Source: Acestrorhynchus altus (lineage: Eukaryota; Chordata; Actinopteri; Characiformes; Acestrorhynchidae). From it: a DNA stretch of 64,000 bases. Within the stretch, counting starts at the first letter, position 1. Each line of letters begins with the position of its first letter. Under the pieces are notes generated by a model. It saw nothing but the letters and a program-made list of their open reading frames with translations, was not told the DNA's origin and made no database searches. A program made the position numbers and the translations under genes. Shown piece after piece: positions 10,560 through 21,000 of the stretch. The DNA lies in NCBI GenBank assembly GCA_034509495.1, contig CM067523.1:4349367-4413366 (forward strand). The letters are read 5' to 3'.

Positions 10560-11095
10560 GGAAATGTTTCGTTAAAATTTGCTGAGGTAGCCGTTTCTAA
10601 TTACAAAAGCGAGCCCAGGGTGGGGGGTCTCGTGCACGCTTTTTTATTTCCCTGCGTCTCTTGCCCCCACCCTTCTCTTTTCAAGTCAAAGAGCCTCTTT
10701 ACCTCAAAGCAAGGGGAAGCTTATCCATACAGCACTTCTAAATTTGGAAAAGGCTCGATGATAAAAGGCGGAAACTGTTTTTCTTTCCCCTCTCTCCCTC
10801 TTTTTTTTTTTCCCCCACCTTGCTCTTTTTCCTTTCGTTACTTATTATTAAAATCATAAAGTGCATAATTAATTTTTGCAGATGCAGTACATTTCAGGCC
10901 TCATTCTAATTCTGTTCGCGGGGCCTCGCGCTGCTCTCCACTCATGTAGTCAAGTGGAAAAGATGCTCAGTGAAAAGTTTTCAGGAAAAGTGAAGAGCGA
11001 TGATCACGGAAACGTAGGAATATGCAATGAAATGCCCAGTCTTTGTCTCCCATTGTTTTCCATTTTTCCCCCTTTTAGAATAATTAGGTGATTGG
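10560..11095. promoter_or_regulatory. Complex non-coding island, possible conserved element
   Basis: Mixed GC-rich and AT-rich repeat-free sequence with a poly-T patch near 10800. It includes GCATAATTAATTTTTGCAG (10863-10881), which also looks like a splice acceptor. The open frame after it (10876-11091) has no recognisable domain, so I do not call an exon. Regulatory function is inferred only. Confidence 0.35.
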
Positions 11096-11205
11096 AAGGT
11101 TGTAGAACCTTTGGTAGCAACAATTGAACATCCTTTTGCAGCTATATGAGCTGGCTGTTTGACACAGAAACGTATGGGTTCCAGAGCAATTTGGAGATCT
11201 GTCAA

Positions 11206-11774
11206 AGTTTAGAACCCTAGACCAATTTTGTGGGATGTTTTTGTCTTGTATTCACTACAAATTAGAAATGTATTTATAGGAGAAAGTCACAAACCAAAAA
11301 ATAAATCCCATGTTTTGAAAATAATAATTTATTTGCACCTACAGCTCTTTGTGTTTTGTGACTAAATACAATTTTATAAAATTGTAAAATAAAATTTGAC
11401 ATCTCAGAAATCCTGTTGGAAATTGTTCATCCAGAGTGTTTTTGAAACAGTCCGTCCCTTCTCATTTTCCTGTGTACCTGAATATCTGGGTCAGTGATGT
11501 CATCAGCCCTGATCAGTCAGAGTCTGCATGCAGGTTGAGCATGTTCACGTGGACAGAGCAGTAAACATGCACTGGAAGCTCCATTGGCATTTAAACTGTG
11601 ATTTAATTCAGTTGGAAATGAATGCATTTTACCGGAACTGAGCTGGATTAATAATGGATCACATGATGATGATGAAGTCTCGTAGTCTTGTAATGTGTTA
11701 TGATACGTATATCATGTCTTCAGGTTACTCTGATCCTGAGTAATGAAGTCGACAGCATGTAACTGCCTGCAAAG
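11206..11774 (+). mobile_element. Family A TTAA element, copy 2, 3'-truncated
   Basis: Begins with the left terminus TTAGAACCCTAGACCAATTT and runs through the family core at about 11532-11582. It stops inside the right subterminal GCCTGCAAAGT exactly where a family B TIR begins. The TTAA at the left end has decayed. Confidence 0.85.
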
Positions 11775-12140
11775 TCACACTATATGGACAAAAGTATTGG
11801 GATCTGCTCAATCATTCTTTTGAAATGAAGGACATTAAAAGGGCTTATCCTGCTTTTGTTGGAGTAGCTGACCTCTACTGCCCAGGGAAGGCTTTCCACC
11901 AGATTTTGGAATATTGCTGTGAGGACTTGGTGGCATTCAGTGAGGTCAGGATGTAGGTTGATCACCTCACCTCATCCCCAACTCCCCAATCATCCCATAA
12001 GTTCTAGATGGAGTGATTCCAGAGAACCCAGTTCCATTGGTCCACAGCTCAATGGTGGCGAGCTTTATACCCCTCCAGCCCACACCTGGCATTGGAAGTA
12101 CTTCTCTACGGGGACTAGACAAGCCTCTATCCAGAACAGT
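11775..12140 (+). mobile_element. Family B short Tc1-type element (MITE), copy 2
   Basis: Starts with the left TIR CACTATATGGACAAAAGTAT, a signature shared with a fish Tc1-like transposon. The body matches the 1.9, 18.3 and 54.3 kb copies. The right TIR is missing. The frame at 11919-12155 is repeat-derived. Confidence 0.85.
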
Positions 12141-12971
12141 TTAACCCATGCTTGAGTAACTATTTGTTTAACTTAGACTACAGAAACAGATCCTTTCACA
12201 ACTTTTCAGAATGGGTTCTTCACACTCGCATATCTCCATTACAAACATGGTTGCTCATGGAAAAAAAATGTATCTTCTATGGCACTGCTTCTATTAAATG
12301 TTATGACATTTGACCTTTTTAAGAGTGTGCTTTACCTGCTTACAATTCTCTCCTCAGGCTTTCATCTTCTCACATTACCACCAAACTACACCCGTAGAAG
12401 CAGCCGTCTCCATACACATTCTCTTTTTGGACAGCTGACCATTGTTTTGTAGTCCAAAAACCTGGAGATGATTCTCATTGAGGCTCAAAGTCCAGGTCCA
12501 CAGCTTTACCGCCTGTCACTGCAACGTAGCCCATCACCACCGTCCATTTGTCTGCAGCTGTGCACCGTCACGGATGGAGTGTGATTGGAACCACTTGTTG
12601 ACAAGTGTGCGAGTGTATATGTGTGTGAGAGTGTGTGTTTTTGTGTACGCGTGTGTGTTTTTTTTCGTAGGCCAGCTTTACTCAGGTCATATACCAAATG
12701 AGAAGACAAGCATCAGTCAGTATTTCAGGTCTCTTTCTGTCAAATATTCCTTGCATTTGATTTTCAGCATATCTAGAACTGTTCCGCTGTGTGCTAACCT
12801 GCTTCCCCCACCGCCCTGGCGCCTAGCAGACGCTTATTCTGCGGGTAAGGCTGAAATTAATCTCCGTCTTGTAGGCAAAACCATGGGGACGAGGAAGAGC
12901 CAGCATGATTAGAGGAGCAGATTCTACACTGCTTAGCCTCCATTTATGATAGATCTCTCTCTTTCTCTCCT

Positions 12972-12977
<6 letters not shown>
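12141..12977. other. No gene seen; unique sequence
   Basis: Contains TG-rich patches near 12600-12660 and otherwise unique sequence. A 144-residue plus-strand frame (12478-12912) has an overlapping minus-strand frame and no domain or splice context I recognise; I do not call it a gene. The block from about 12780 to 12950 has the mixed texture of a possible conserved element. Confidence 0.35.

Positions 12978-13025
<48 letters not shown>
12978..13025. repeat. (CT)n microsatellite
   Basis: About 24 CT units in a pyrimidine-rich surround. Confidence 0.97.
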
Positions 13026-13028
<3 letters not shown>

Positions 13029-13400
13029 GTTTTAGGGTTTCAGGGCAGAGGCTGGATGTTGGATTAGGCATGCAGAGAGATTGGTGCGTAGTTCAGTCTC
13101 TATTGGATCAAGGCCTTCGAGAGATAAATTGGATTGGTTCACTTTTATTTCCTTATCCTTTGAACCCTGGAGCCACAGCACGCCAAACAGTGTGTTGATA
13201 AGTAATTGGTGGAAAAAACATGCAGGAAGGGATTGCTGGCTATTCAGGGTGTAAAAATACACAAAGTTTAATGTGATTTTCAATTCAGAGGTCAAGTATT
13301 TATTCAATTCTAGACAGTATATTGATTTAAAAGAACCATATTGTTGCTGACACTCAAAAACCTACCCCTAAAACACGGGGACCAGGGGAAGGAAAATAAA
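13026..13400. other. No gene seen; unique sequence
   Basis: Unique AT-moderate sequence with short frames on the minus strand only. Confidence 0.35.
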
Positions 13401-13520
13401 GCTCAAGTAAAAAAGTAAAAAAGATTTTATTCCAAATCATTTTGGAGCATTTAGATTGGCCCATTCATCATGTAATATTGACATATTGTAAAGACAAGAT
13501 TAAACTCTTCACAAAGGGAC
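13400..13520 (+). repeat. Family K dispersed repeat, copy
   Basis: AAAAAAGATTTTATTCCAAA is followed by TTTGGAGCATTTAGATTGG and CCCATTCATCATGTAAT, the family K signature in the same order as at 5740 and 7910. Confidence 0.55.
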
Positions 13521-13739
13521 CACCAGGATCAGGGACCAACTGATCTCAAATGTTCATTGATGTCCACATTTGTCCCATTCTGACCTAAATCATATATTTA
13601 TTCTACCTTCTGTCCACTGTTTTGCCAAGTACTCAAATAAGAGTTGAAAACATGGTGTCAGTAAAACTACATTCATTCAGCCTTTTCTGGTTTGGAGCTT
13701 CTATAAAAGTAATGAATGAATGAAAAATATCAGCTATTC

Positions 13740-14140
13740 TATTATCGTTTAGAATTAGTGTAAGTTGTATTGTTAAGTGAAGGTTAGTATTGTACTGTGG
13801 TTAAGTTCGGGTTCGGGTGAAGGTTAGAGTTAGGTTAAGATTAATATTGTACTATGGTTAAGTTCGTGTTTAGGTTACGTTTAGTGTAAGGGTTAGGGTT
13901 AGGTTAAGGTTAGTGTTGTACTATGTTAAAATTAGTGATAGGTTAAGGATTAGGTTAAGTTTGGGTTAGGCTAATGTTAGATTTAGGTTTAGAATGAGGT
14001 GTAAGTAATATAATTCCATTGAGTGCTTTAAAACATTCTCGGTTCAAATCATTACATTTGCGCTTGTATTATCTGCATCTGTAAAAAGGGTCGACCTATG
14101 TTTAGTACACATTGTACAAAATCTGAAATGGTCTTTTAGT
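13740..14140 (+). repeat. Family G: degenerate GGTTAGG-type core plus dispersed flank, copy 1
   Basis: About 220 bases of degenerate GGTTAGGTTAAG-type repeats are followed by a unique flank (TAATATAAT, GTGCTTTA, GGTTCAAAT, TTTAGTACACATTGTAC). The flank recurs collinearly at 60560-60710. The telomere-like core is thus part of a dispersed element and not an interstitial telomere. Confidence 0.7.
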
Positions 14141-14288
14141 CACATGTACGAATTCCTCTTGTCATTCCATTCCAGGCTGACTTTTCAATCACATAAGCTA
14201 CCAATCTTCGGCAGACATCAAGGCCTGTTTTTGGCAACTATGTCCAGTAAAGACATCCACCAACGTAACCTTCTTTTCACCACCATCC

Positions 14289-14381
14289 CAAAACAAACAA
14301 ACAAACAAACAAACAAACAAACACACAAACAAACAAACAAACAAACAAACAAACAAACAAACAAACAAACAAACAAACAAA
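14289..14381. repeat. (CAAA)n microsatellite
   Basis: About 23 CAAA units with one CACA variant. Confidence 0.97.
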
Positions 14382-14800
14382 GGCTGGAATATGGTATCTG
14401 TCTTAGTCATCGTAAAACTTAAGAACGTATCCTTTGGAATAATGAACTTTCAAAAACTGCAGTCTAAGATCTTCATAACACTAGAATGACTAGAGTGGCT
14501 GTAACATACTCACATATGAAATGAAATATTCTAATAATCTTTCTGGATTCGGGATTTCTGATTTTTGAACCAGTACAGCAGTAAAACATATTGAGATGCC
14601 ATTACAGCTAATGCGTGGTGTGTAATTTTTATAACAGTATAATGTTTTGAAGTCATGAACAGGACATTTTCCATGATATTCTGACAGAGAAATACATTGA
14701 ATTGTTGTCATTTATATATAAGCAATTCTTACTATATCTCACATGATATTTCAATTTCAACTCAATTAAATTTTTTCCCCATTTTCCAAAACTACATTAA
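14382..14800. other. No gene seen; AT-rich unique sequence
   Basis: AT-rich sequence with short frames and no recognisable family. Confidence 0.35.
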
Positions 14801-16130
14801 AATCCATACATCTCTTATATATCCATCATTAGCACCTGTAACCAAACAACAATCAGGGCTCTCCTCAGTTTGATGCATGCTCAGGTAAAGACACTGAGCA
14901 ATTGAGCCCTTTATGAAGCAAAGCCATGTACCTGGCGTAATTGTGGAATAACAAGAGAAACCTGGGGGATGTAATTTGTCTTCCAGCGCATTAGGAAAGA
15001 AAAAGCGAGAGGGAAACAACACGTATTGCTCTTTTCTTTAATGACCACCTCCATGCCTCCCTTTGTCTCCCGTTCCAACTGGAGGAAGCAAACTTTGATC
15101 TGTGCTTCTGTTAACAGTGAGGCAAAATTGCCTAGGTTAAAAAAAAAAACAGCATAAAGTACATTAAAAGCAAAAAGGGACAAATACAGCCACATGAAAC
15201 AGACCGTTAATGAAGAAACAAAGCACCTGATTCAGGGAAACTTTCCGTTAAATGACTTACGCCTAAACTTTCAGAGCTGCAGTCGGAATCTGTTGCTTAT
15301 AATAAGCAGGTATTGTCGAATGCGCTCCCAGAGGAAAGGCTTGTGCTATTTAACACATGGAATTCATATCTGGTCTCTGTACAGATGAATTAGAAGAGAG
15401 GCCCTGGATGAAGCTCATCACCAGAGCCCACAGCGCATGAATTATTAGCAAATATAATTTCAGCTATTAGTGCTCTATGCTGAGTATCCATCACCGGCTC
15501 GAAATTAATATTTCGCAAGAGAAAGTCCAGGCCAGGACTCATTTTCTTGGGTTAAGATGTATTTTTGGCCGTGTTATTTATTTATTTATTTATTTATTTA
15601 TTGTTTTTCAGCGCAGTTCCGGCACCTTCCTGTGCAGAGTTGGGACGAAGCAGATCCATTTCCATCCAGATTATCCGTGGTGAGCGCTTGCACCACAGCA
15701 AATTAACATTCAGCAGGGAAGAAAAGGAAGAGAAGGGGAGGAAAGGGAAGAAAAAAAAAAAAACGGAATAAAATAAAGGATTATGCATATCATACCTCCT
15801 CCCTATTTTCTTGACTAATCTCTGTCGGGGTCAGTGTTTTTATCAGAAGAGAAAAAGGGAAAATAGTTTTGGAGGGAAATCCCTTAGCCTCCCTGTGTGC
15901 CACTGCCTGGTTGCTTCGCCGGGTTTTGGATACTGCTATCTGGACAGTGAGCCTGCACGGATTACACCCCACCGCAGCGGAATACGCGGTGAGAAAGGCT
16001 GGCACTGCACCGTCCATGATGCATGTTATATGCGTCCAGCAATTATACTATATGTCAACAGGAGAAGGGTGTCCGCATGCGAAATCTTAACAACCCCAGC
16101 TTATGAATAAAAGAACAGCTGTTGTTTGCT
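14800..16130. promoter_or_regulatory. Long complex non-coding island, possible conserved block
   Basis: About 1.3 kb almost free of transposon sequence, interrupted only by a (TTTA)n run (15574-15602) and an A-rich patch near 15750. It has alternating GC- and AT-rich blocks and ATTA-rich strings (such as GAATTATTAGCAAATATAAT near 15439). Several 60-99 residue frames on both strands overlap one another and none shows a domain, so I do not call exons. It could be a conserved regulatory block or hold unrecognised non-coding exons. Confidence 0.35.
15574..15602. repeat. (TTTA)n microsatellite
   Basis: About seven TTTA units inside otherwise complex sequence. Confidence 0.93.
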
Positions 16131-16227
16131 TCATATTCACACCTTATAAACAAATGCCATGATATTCACATTCCTTTTCTTGATAAAGTGCAGCCACTAA
16201 AGTAAAATGCCTTGTGGATGTATTTAA

Positions 16228-16790
16228 CCCTTAGAACCCGAGAGCCGCACTCTGCGGATCAGAGTAGCCAACAGACACATTCACGTATCATATTTCATTA
16301 TGTAATGAATTATCAGTGAGTAATGCAACTCAGAAAAGAGCTAAAATCCACTGTCAACTGAATTAAATCCCAGTTTAAAAGCCAAAGGAGCTTCCAGTGC
16401 ATGTTTACTGCTCTGTCCATGTGCACATGCTCAACCTGCATACAGGCTCTGACTGATCAGTGAGACCCAACCCAGTCTAATGATGTCACTGCCCCAAATA
16501 TTGGGTTATAGAGGAAAATGAGAAGGGAGGGGCTGCTCTCTTTCTTTGCTCACACAGTGTTCATATTTCAGAATAAAAGTCCTGAGAAGAAATAATACTG
16601 ATGCATAAATACAAAAATAATGTTTTTTTTGTTTTGTTTAGACCACTATCAAGTATTTTGAAGAATTTATTATTATAAATATGTCTGTCAATCTATTTTT
16701 TGCATTCTCAGAAATTTAAAGTGTTTTTTTGTCCCTATTAGAAGAAATAAACATACATTTTAGATCAAAGGTCAGACTGAGATGTTTAAA
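16228..16790 (-). mobile_element. Family A TTAA element, copy 3, reverse
   Basis: TTAA at 16224-16227 is followed by CCCTTAGAACCCGAGAGCC, the reverse complement of the family right terminus. The conserved core follows at 16381-16440. The ACTATCAAGTATTTTGAAGAA segment (about 16646) is shared with the copy at 54.6-55.3 kb. The far (left-terminus) end is decayed. Confidence 0.85.
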
Positions 16791-17018
16791 TTCTCCTTAA
16801 CATTTACATGTCTACATTACAAAACTTAAGAACTTAAACCTGGAATCTCTTTTGAGAAGATTTCATGAACTTTTTGAAGGCCTTAGGCATGACTTTCAGA
16901 TCGATGAGCAACTTCATCAGAAGAAATGTTCTGCCTAACCCTCTTCTAAAGACTAGTTCTAATTATGTTAGCCATAATTAAAAAAGATCTTGTGGTGTTT
17001 ATTCTTGTGCACTATATT
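16791..17018. other. No gene seen
   Basis: Short AT-rich spacer between two mobile elements. Confidence 0.4.
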
Positions 17019-18090
17019 CACAGTCATGTGAAAAAGTTAGGACACCCCATAAACCTCAACCTATTTAAATATATGGAGATTTATCTTCATTTTAATTATA
17101 TTGAACGATATAACTAAAATCAGAATACTGAAGAAATATCTTTTCAATTTAATAGAAATGTAATTTTCTTATAAGGAACTGTTAGGATTTTCTATGCCCT
17201 AATAACTACTATTTTCTACTGAAATAGTGTCCATCAGATGTTGTCCATAATTTTATTTTTTAGTTCTTCAGTTATACAACATTTCAGCATCAGACGGTCT
17301 TACCTCAAGCGTCCTCCATTTCTTTGTGGTTTCTATGATGGAGACATCTCCAGGCCCTTCTGCCGCAAAAGAGCTCCAAACTATGATAATTCTACCCCCA
17401 TGCTTCACAGTTGGTATGAGGTTCTCCAGCTCAAATTCAGTGGTTGTATCAAACATGTCTTCAGTTACTGTGCCCAAATAATTCAACTTTGGATTCATCT
17501 CTTCAAAACACATTGTTCCAGAAATCCTACTCTTTCTTCAGGTTCTCTGGCAAACTGTAGCAAGGGTTTCTTCCTTCCAACCCTCCCATTCAATGACTTG
17601 TTTGGTGTCTGTCTGGTGGTAGATGCTACACTTTGACATCAGTTATGGCAAGATCTGATGGCACTGTTGATGACATGTTGACATTTTAGGATTGTAGGAG
17701 ACTTCTGTGCACATCTCCAGTCTGCTCTTAGGCTGAACATTCGAGGACAGCTTGACCTGCCCATGCAGTTGTTTTGAATGTTGTACACCTGTAACTTATT
17801 TTAATTATGGCAAATCATTTTAATTATTTTGAGATTCATATACAACTTTCATTCTGAAGGCCTCAGATAGCGCTTTAGATCTGTCGTGATCCCACTCATT
17901 TCAAGCTGTAATAAATGTGGCAGTGTTGTAATTTTTTTCCCTCACAAGAAAATTGCAATTCTAATAATTACATTTTAAAATAATTTTTAGTGTACAAAAG
18001 CATTTTCCAGCTCATATGTCCAATATGTTTAAATATATAAAAAATGTTAAAGTTGTTCATGGGGTATCCTAATTTTTCATGCTGCTTAAG
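17019..18090. mobile_element. Degenerate Tc1-like transposon with both TIRs
   Basis: Left TIR near 17021-17050 (GTGAAAAAGTTAGGACACC) and right TIR near 18059-18088, which in reverse complement reads GAAAAATTAGGATACCCC. At about 1.07 kb it is shorter than a full Tc1-like element and so probably carries internal deletions. The transposase remnant lies on the minus strand. Confidence 0.85.
17268..17513 (-). pseudogene. Tc1-like transposase fragment (catalytic region)
   Basis: The minus-strand reading contains PTVKHGGRIIIVW, which matches the PTVKHGG(G)SVMVWG stretch of the DDE catalytic domain of fish Tc1 transposases, followed by FAAEGPGD where active copies have FxxxGxG. Upstream residues (MNPKLNYLG) fit the region before it, where the ESxxNLFG motif is degenerate. 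Neither the full DDE triad nor the N-terminal paired-type helix-turn-helix domain can be seen, and the frame is open for only about 80 codons. The fragment lies between the two TIRs of the enclosing element. Family assignment is firm from the motif; the protein is certainly inactive. Confidence 0.8.
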
Positions 18091-18269
18091 TTATTGAATT
18101 ATGCTTCAAATAGGGTAGTTGAAATGTTCTTCTCTTCTAATTGGTCCGTCCTCTCTGGGACATTTCTATAGAGCTTAACATGGAGCTGCAGCAGAGCTGT
18201 ATCAGGACATTGTACCAGGTTAAATTACACCAGCAGAATGCTTGAGCACACCTGATCCAGATCCAGATC

Positions 18270-18640
18270 GGATCACGTTTTCAGTGGATTGAGATGATGT
18301 CCTCACAAAGGTATCCCCACCTGCTCACCTGCCCTACTGGCACCTTGTATAAACCCCGCCCTGCACTGAGCTTACGAGAGCTTTTGAGCAGTGGAATTGT
18401 GATCTCAGGAATGATGGAGCTCCATCCAGTGCTTGAGATGAGTTTGGAAGTTGGAAATTGATGATCCAGCATCCTGACTTCACTAATATTCGTCAGTGAC
18501 GGCAACCAAATCCTTACAGCAATGTTCCCAAATTTTGACAGTAGAAACAGTTACTCCAACAAAAGCAGGATAAACTACCCTTGATTTTGGAGGAAACAAT
18601 GAATGAGCAGGTGTCCCAATACTTTTTGTACATATAGTGT
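18270..18640 (-). mobile_element. Family B short Tc1-type element (MITE), copy 3
   Basis: Ends with GTGTCCCAATACTTTTTG and ATATAGTG, the reverse complement of the family B left TIR. The body shares the GTTACTCCAACAAAAGCAGG phrase and others with the copies at 1.9 and 31.4 kb. The inner end is diffuse. Confidence 0.75.
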
Positions 18641-18759
18641 AACTTGCATATTAGTCTCATAGAGGTTAAAAATAGATTTTGATATGAATAGATAGATATG
18701 ATTTTAGGATCAGTATCAAACGCTGAATGGGTTAACAGTCCGCCACATTATTCATCATA

Positions 18760-19120
18760 CTCTGGAAGTGTTCGATTCGAGATGCAGTAAATGCCTCTGT
18801 TTGGCCTGGTGTCTGATCTTTCAAAGTGAAGATGAAAACTTGGAAGTGTGTGTAGCGTAGGCTGTTGAAATGGCAGCTAATGGCTGCCACTCCACGCTTG
18901 TTTTGGTGTGTTTCTTTGGCGACCCCTGGAAGATCGCGGCCTGTTCCTGCAGCTGCAGGGTTACTGGGCTGCCTTCATTTCCTCCTGATTAGCTTGAAGC
19001 CTGTCAGCTTTGGGAGACGTTTGCCCGCGACCCCCCTCGCCCGGCCCCCTTCTGTGCTCTTCTTCCTAATAGACGCGAAACACTCCAGTCAATAATGTTT
19101 TACTTGTCTTCCACTGCTCT
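18760..19120. promoter_or_regulatory. Complex non-coding island
   Basis: GC-moderate, repeat-free sequence with a TGCAGCTGCAG palindrome near 18949 and an ATTAGCTTG string. The 76-residue frame at 18865-19095 has no recognisable domain. Possible conserved non-coding sequence, inferred. Confidence 0.3.
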
Positions 19121-19328
19121 TGTCTCTCTCTCTCTCTCTTGTGCCGATCGGTTCTAAGTGCGCGAGAGTCAGAAGGGAGGTTCACATCCGAAAGTTCAGC
19201 CAAATGTTATCAAGCTTGGGGATGTTTCAGAGGAGAGGCCCTCCAGACCTCCCCCTCCTCTCTCTCTCTCTCTCTCTCCTTCTTTGTCTGTTTGCTCTTC
19301 TTCTTTTCTTTTCTTCTCTCTCATACCC

Positions 19329-19383
<55 letters not shown>

Positions 19384-19591
19384 CCTCCCTTTCTTTTTTT
19401 TCCTATATCTCTATCTTTCCTGTCTCACTTTTCTCCTCTCTTCCTTCTTCTTGTCTCTTTCTGCTAATATCTCATAGCCCTTCCTTTTCTCTTTGCTCTT
19501 TGTCTCATACCCTCCCTACTGTTGTCTGTCGTCTTACACTGTTATTCTTTTCAGCTTTCTTTCCTTCTTTTCTCTCTTTTCCTGTCTCTGT

Positions 19592-19653
<62 letters not shown>

Positions 19654-19670
19654 ACCCCCTCCTTCCTGCC
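19121..19670. repeat. Long polypyrimidine tract with nested (CT)n arrays
   Basis: About 550 bases dominated by C and T on the plus strand, apart from a short mixed insert at 19141-19245. Pure CT arrays lie at about 19329-19380 and 19594-19647. Four or more overlapping Ser/Leu/Phe-rich frames cross it and are artefacts of composition. Such tracts can form triplex (H-) DNA. Confidence 0.95.
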
Positions 19671-19796
19671 TTTCAAACCCACAGCCAATAACAGCCAAGT
19701 GTCTCTGATAACATCAACAGCTGTCAAAGACCCGGGCAACCGAGCTTGTCTCGTAAACCCAAACACCTGTATTCTCTCATTCCTTTGATTGTTATT

Positions 19797-19798
<2 letters not shown>

Positions 19799-19856
<58 letters not shown>
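19799..19856. repeat. (CA)n microsatellite
   Basis: About 29 uninterrupted CA units. Confidence 0.97.
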
Positions 19857-19859
<3 letters not shown>

Positions 19860-20570
19860 CTGGTCTCCATCACTCACATTGGTTTGATTTGACTGTCAGA
19901 AAGAAGGGGATGTGCCAAGATGTGTGGAGCCGTGTGGAGGGGTATGTGGGGGTGTAGTGCGCTCAGGCTGGAGGGGGGGATGGAGGGGATTTATAAACTT
20001 AGAAAGAGAAAAAATTCAGAGAGTGTGAGAAGGAGATAGAGCATCTCTTCAAAAGTTTGGCACACTTTGAAAGGCAGAGCTGGGGGCCTGAGGAGAGAGA
20101 GGGAGCATGTCACAGTCGACTAGCATGTCCCTGGTTCGCTCGATCTTTCTCAACCCTGATACCTCCACCCTTGACAGTAGTAGGCCTTCATCCACATCCA
20201 CTCACAAGTGGCATGAAATGGTGGAGCTCATTCCATTCAATCAAGCAGAGCACAGTCACGAGGAAATGTTATTTCATGAGAACGGAATTAGTCTTGGCAC
20301 ACTTTCAGTCTGAATCCAATAAGCCATTTGGTTTGTTTCATTTCAGTGTAGATGTTCTCTGCGTTCTCTTTCAATCTGACAGCCTCAGATGCAGTCAATC
20401 AACCAATATACGCTTGGAATCTTTGTTGTTTTAGTTTACAATGGGAGACGTTGGACTAATGTGGCAGTCGGATATCCACGTTCATTTGACATGTTCATCA
20501 GTGTGGTTAAGAGCATTTTACGACTTCCTTTAGTCTGTAAAAACCTAGAAATAAACCTCTCCTCAGTTTG
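19857..20570. other. No gene seen; unique sequence
   Basis: G-rich patch at 19920-20000, then unique sequence. The frames at 20057-20434 have no protein-like features. Confidence 0.35.
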
Positions 20571-21000
20571 GTGGAACAGGGGCCACATGGGGCTCAAATG
20601 AGTGGAATGTGTTCTAGGTGGGTTCCAGGTGGAAAGGTGGACATGGGCTCTGAGTAGGGTTTGCATTGTTAATGGGACCCACTTGGGCTTCTCAAATGGG
20701 CCTCATTGTTACAGCCAACCTTAATCTCACATCAGTTCCATCTAAACCCCATGGGCTGTATTCAACCCTGCTGGGGTACTTTGTGCCATGTAGGGCCTGT
20801 ATGAGTAACCCAGGAGGTAACTACCAGGAGGATGGTGTGGGGCCAACATTGAACTCATGGACAAAATGTTTTGATTTCCAGTTGGGCAACTCATACATAC
20901 CCCACACGGCTCAAAGTACCCCAGCAGACATGGGAGAGGTTGTACTCTAATGTCAGATTCATTTTTAGAAATATTTACCCAAATTTCTCCACAGTTTAAA
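20570..21000. mobile_element. Foldback repeat with CTGCTGGGGTAC arms
   Basis: Two arms of about 42 bases, 20768-20809 and 20886-20928, are inverted copies, sharing CTGCTGGGGTACTTTG and the TGTATGAGT phrase. The surrounding sequence is full of GGGCC-CA-TGGG strings in both orientations. This resembles a non-autonomous dispersed repeat seen in fish genomes; I cannot name the family. Confidence 0.55.

Noticed and set aside
10876..11091. Possible exon after an acceptor-like TTTTTGCAG
   Set aside because: No protein similarity recognised, and such acceptor-like strings are frequent in T-rich sequence; kept only as a remark on the island.
12478..12912. 144-residue plus-strand frame
   Set aside because: Includes translated TG-rich repeat and is opposed by a minus-strand frame; no domain.
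13800..14000. Interstitial telomere
   Set aside because: Units are degenerate (GGTTAAG, GGTTAGT) and the whole block with its flank recurs at 60.4 kb, so it is a dispersed repeat.
15811..16110. 99-residue plus-strand frame with a second overlapping frame
   Set aside because: Opposed by a minus-strand frame and without recognisable domain.
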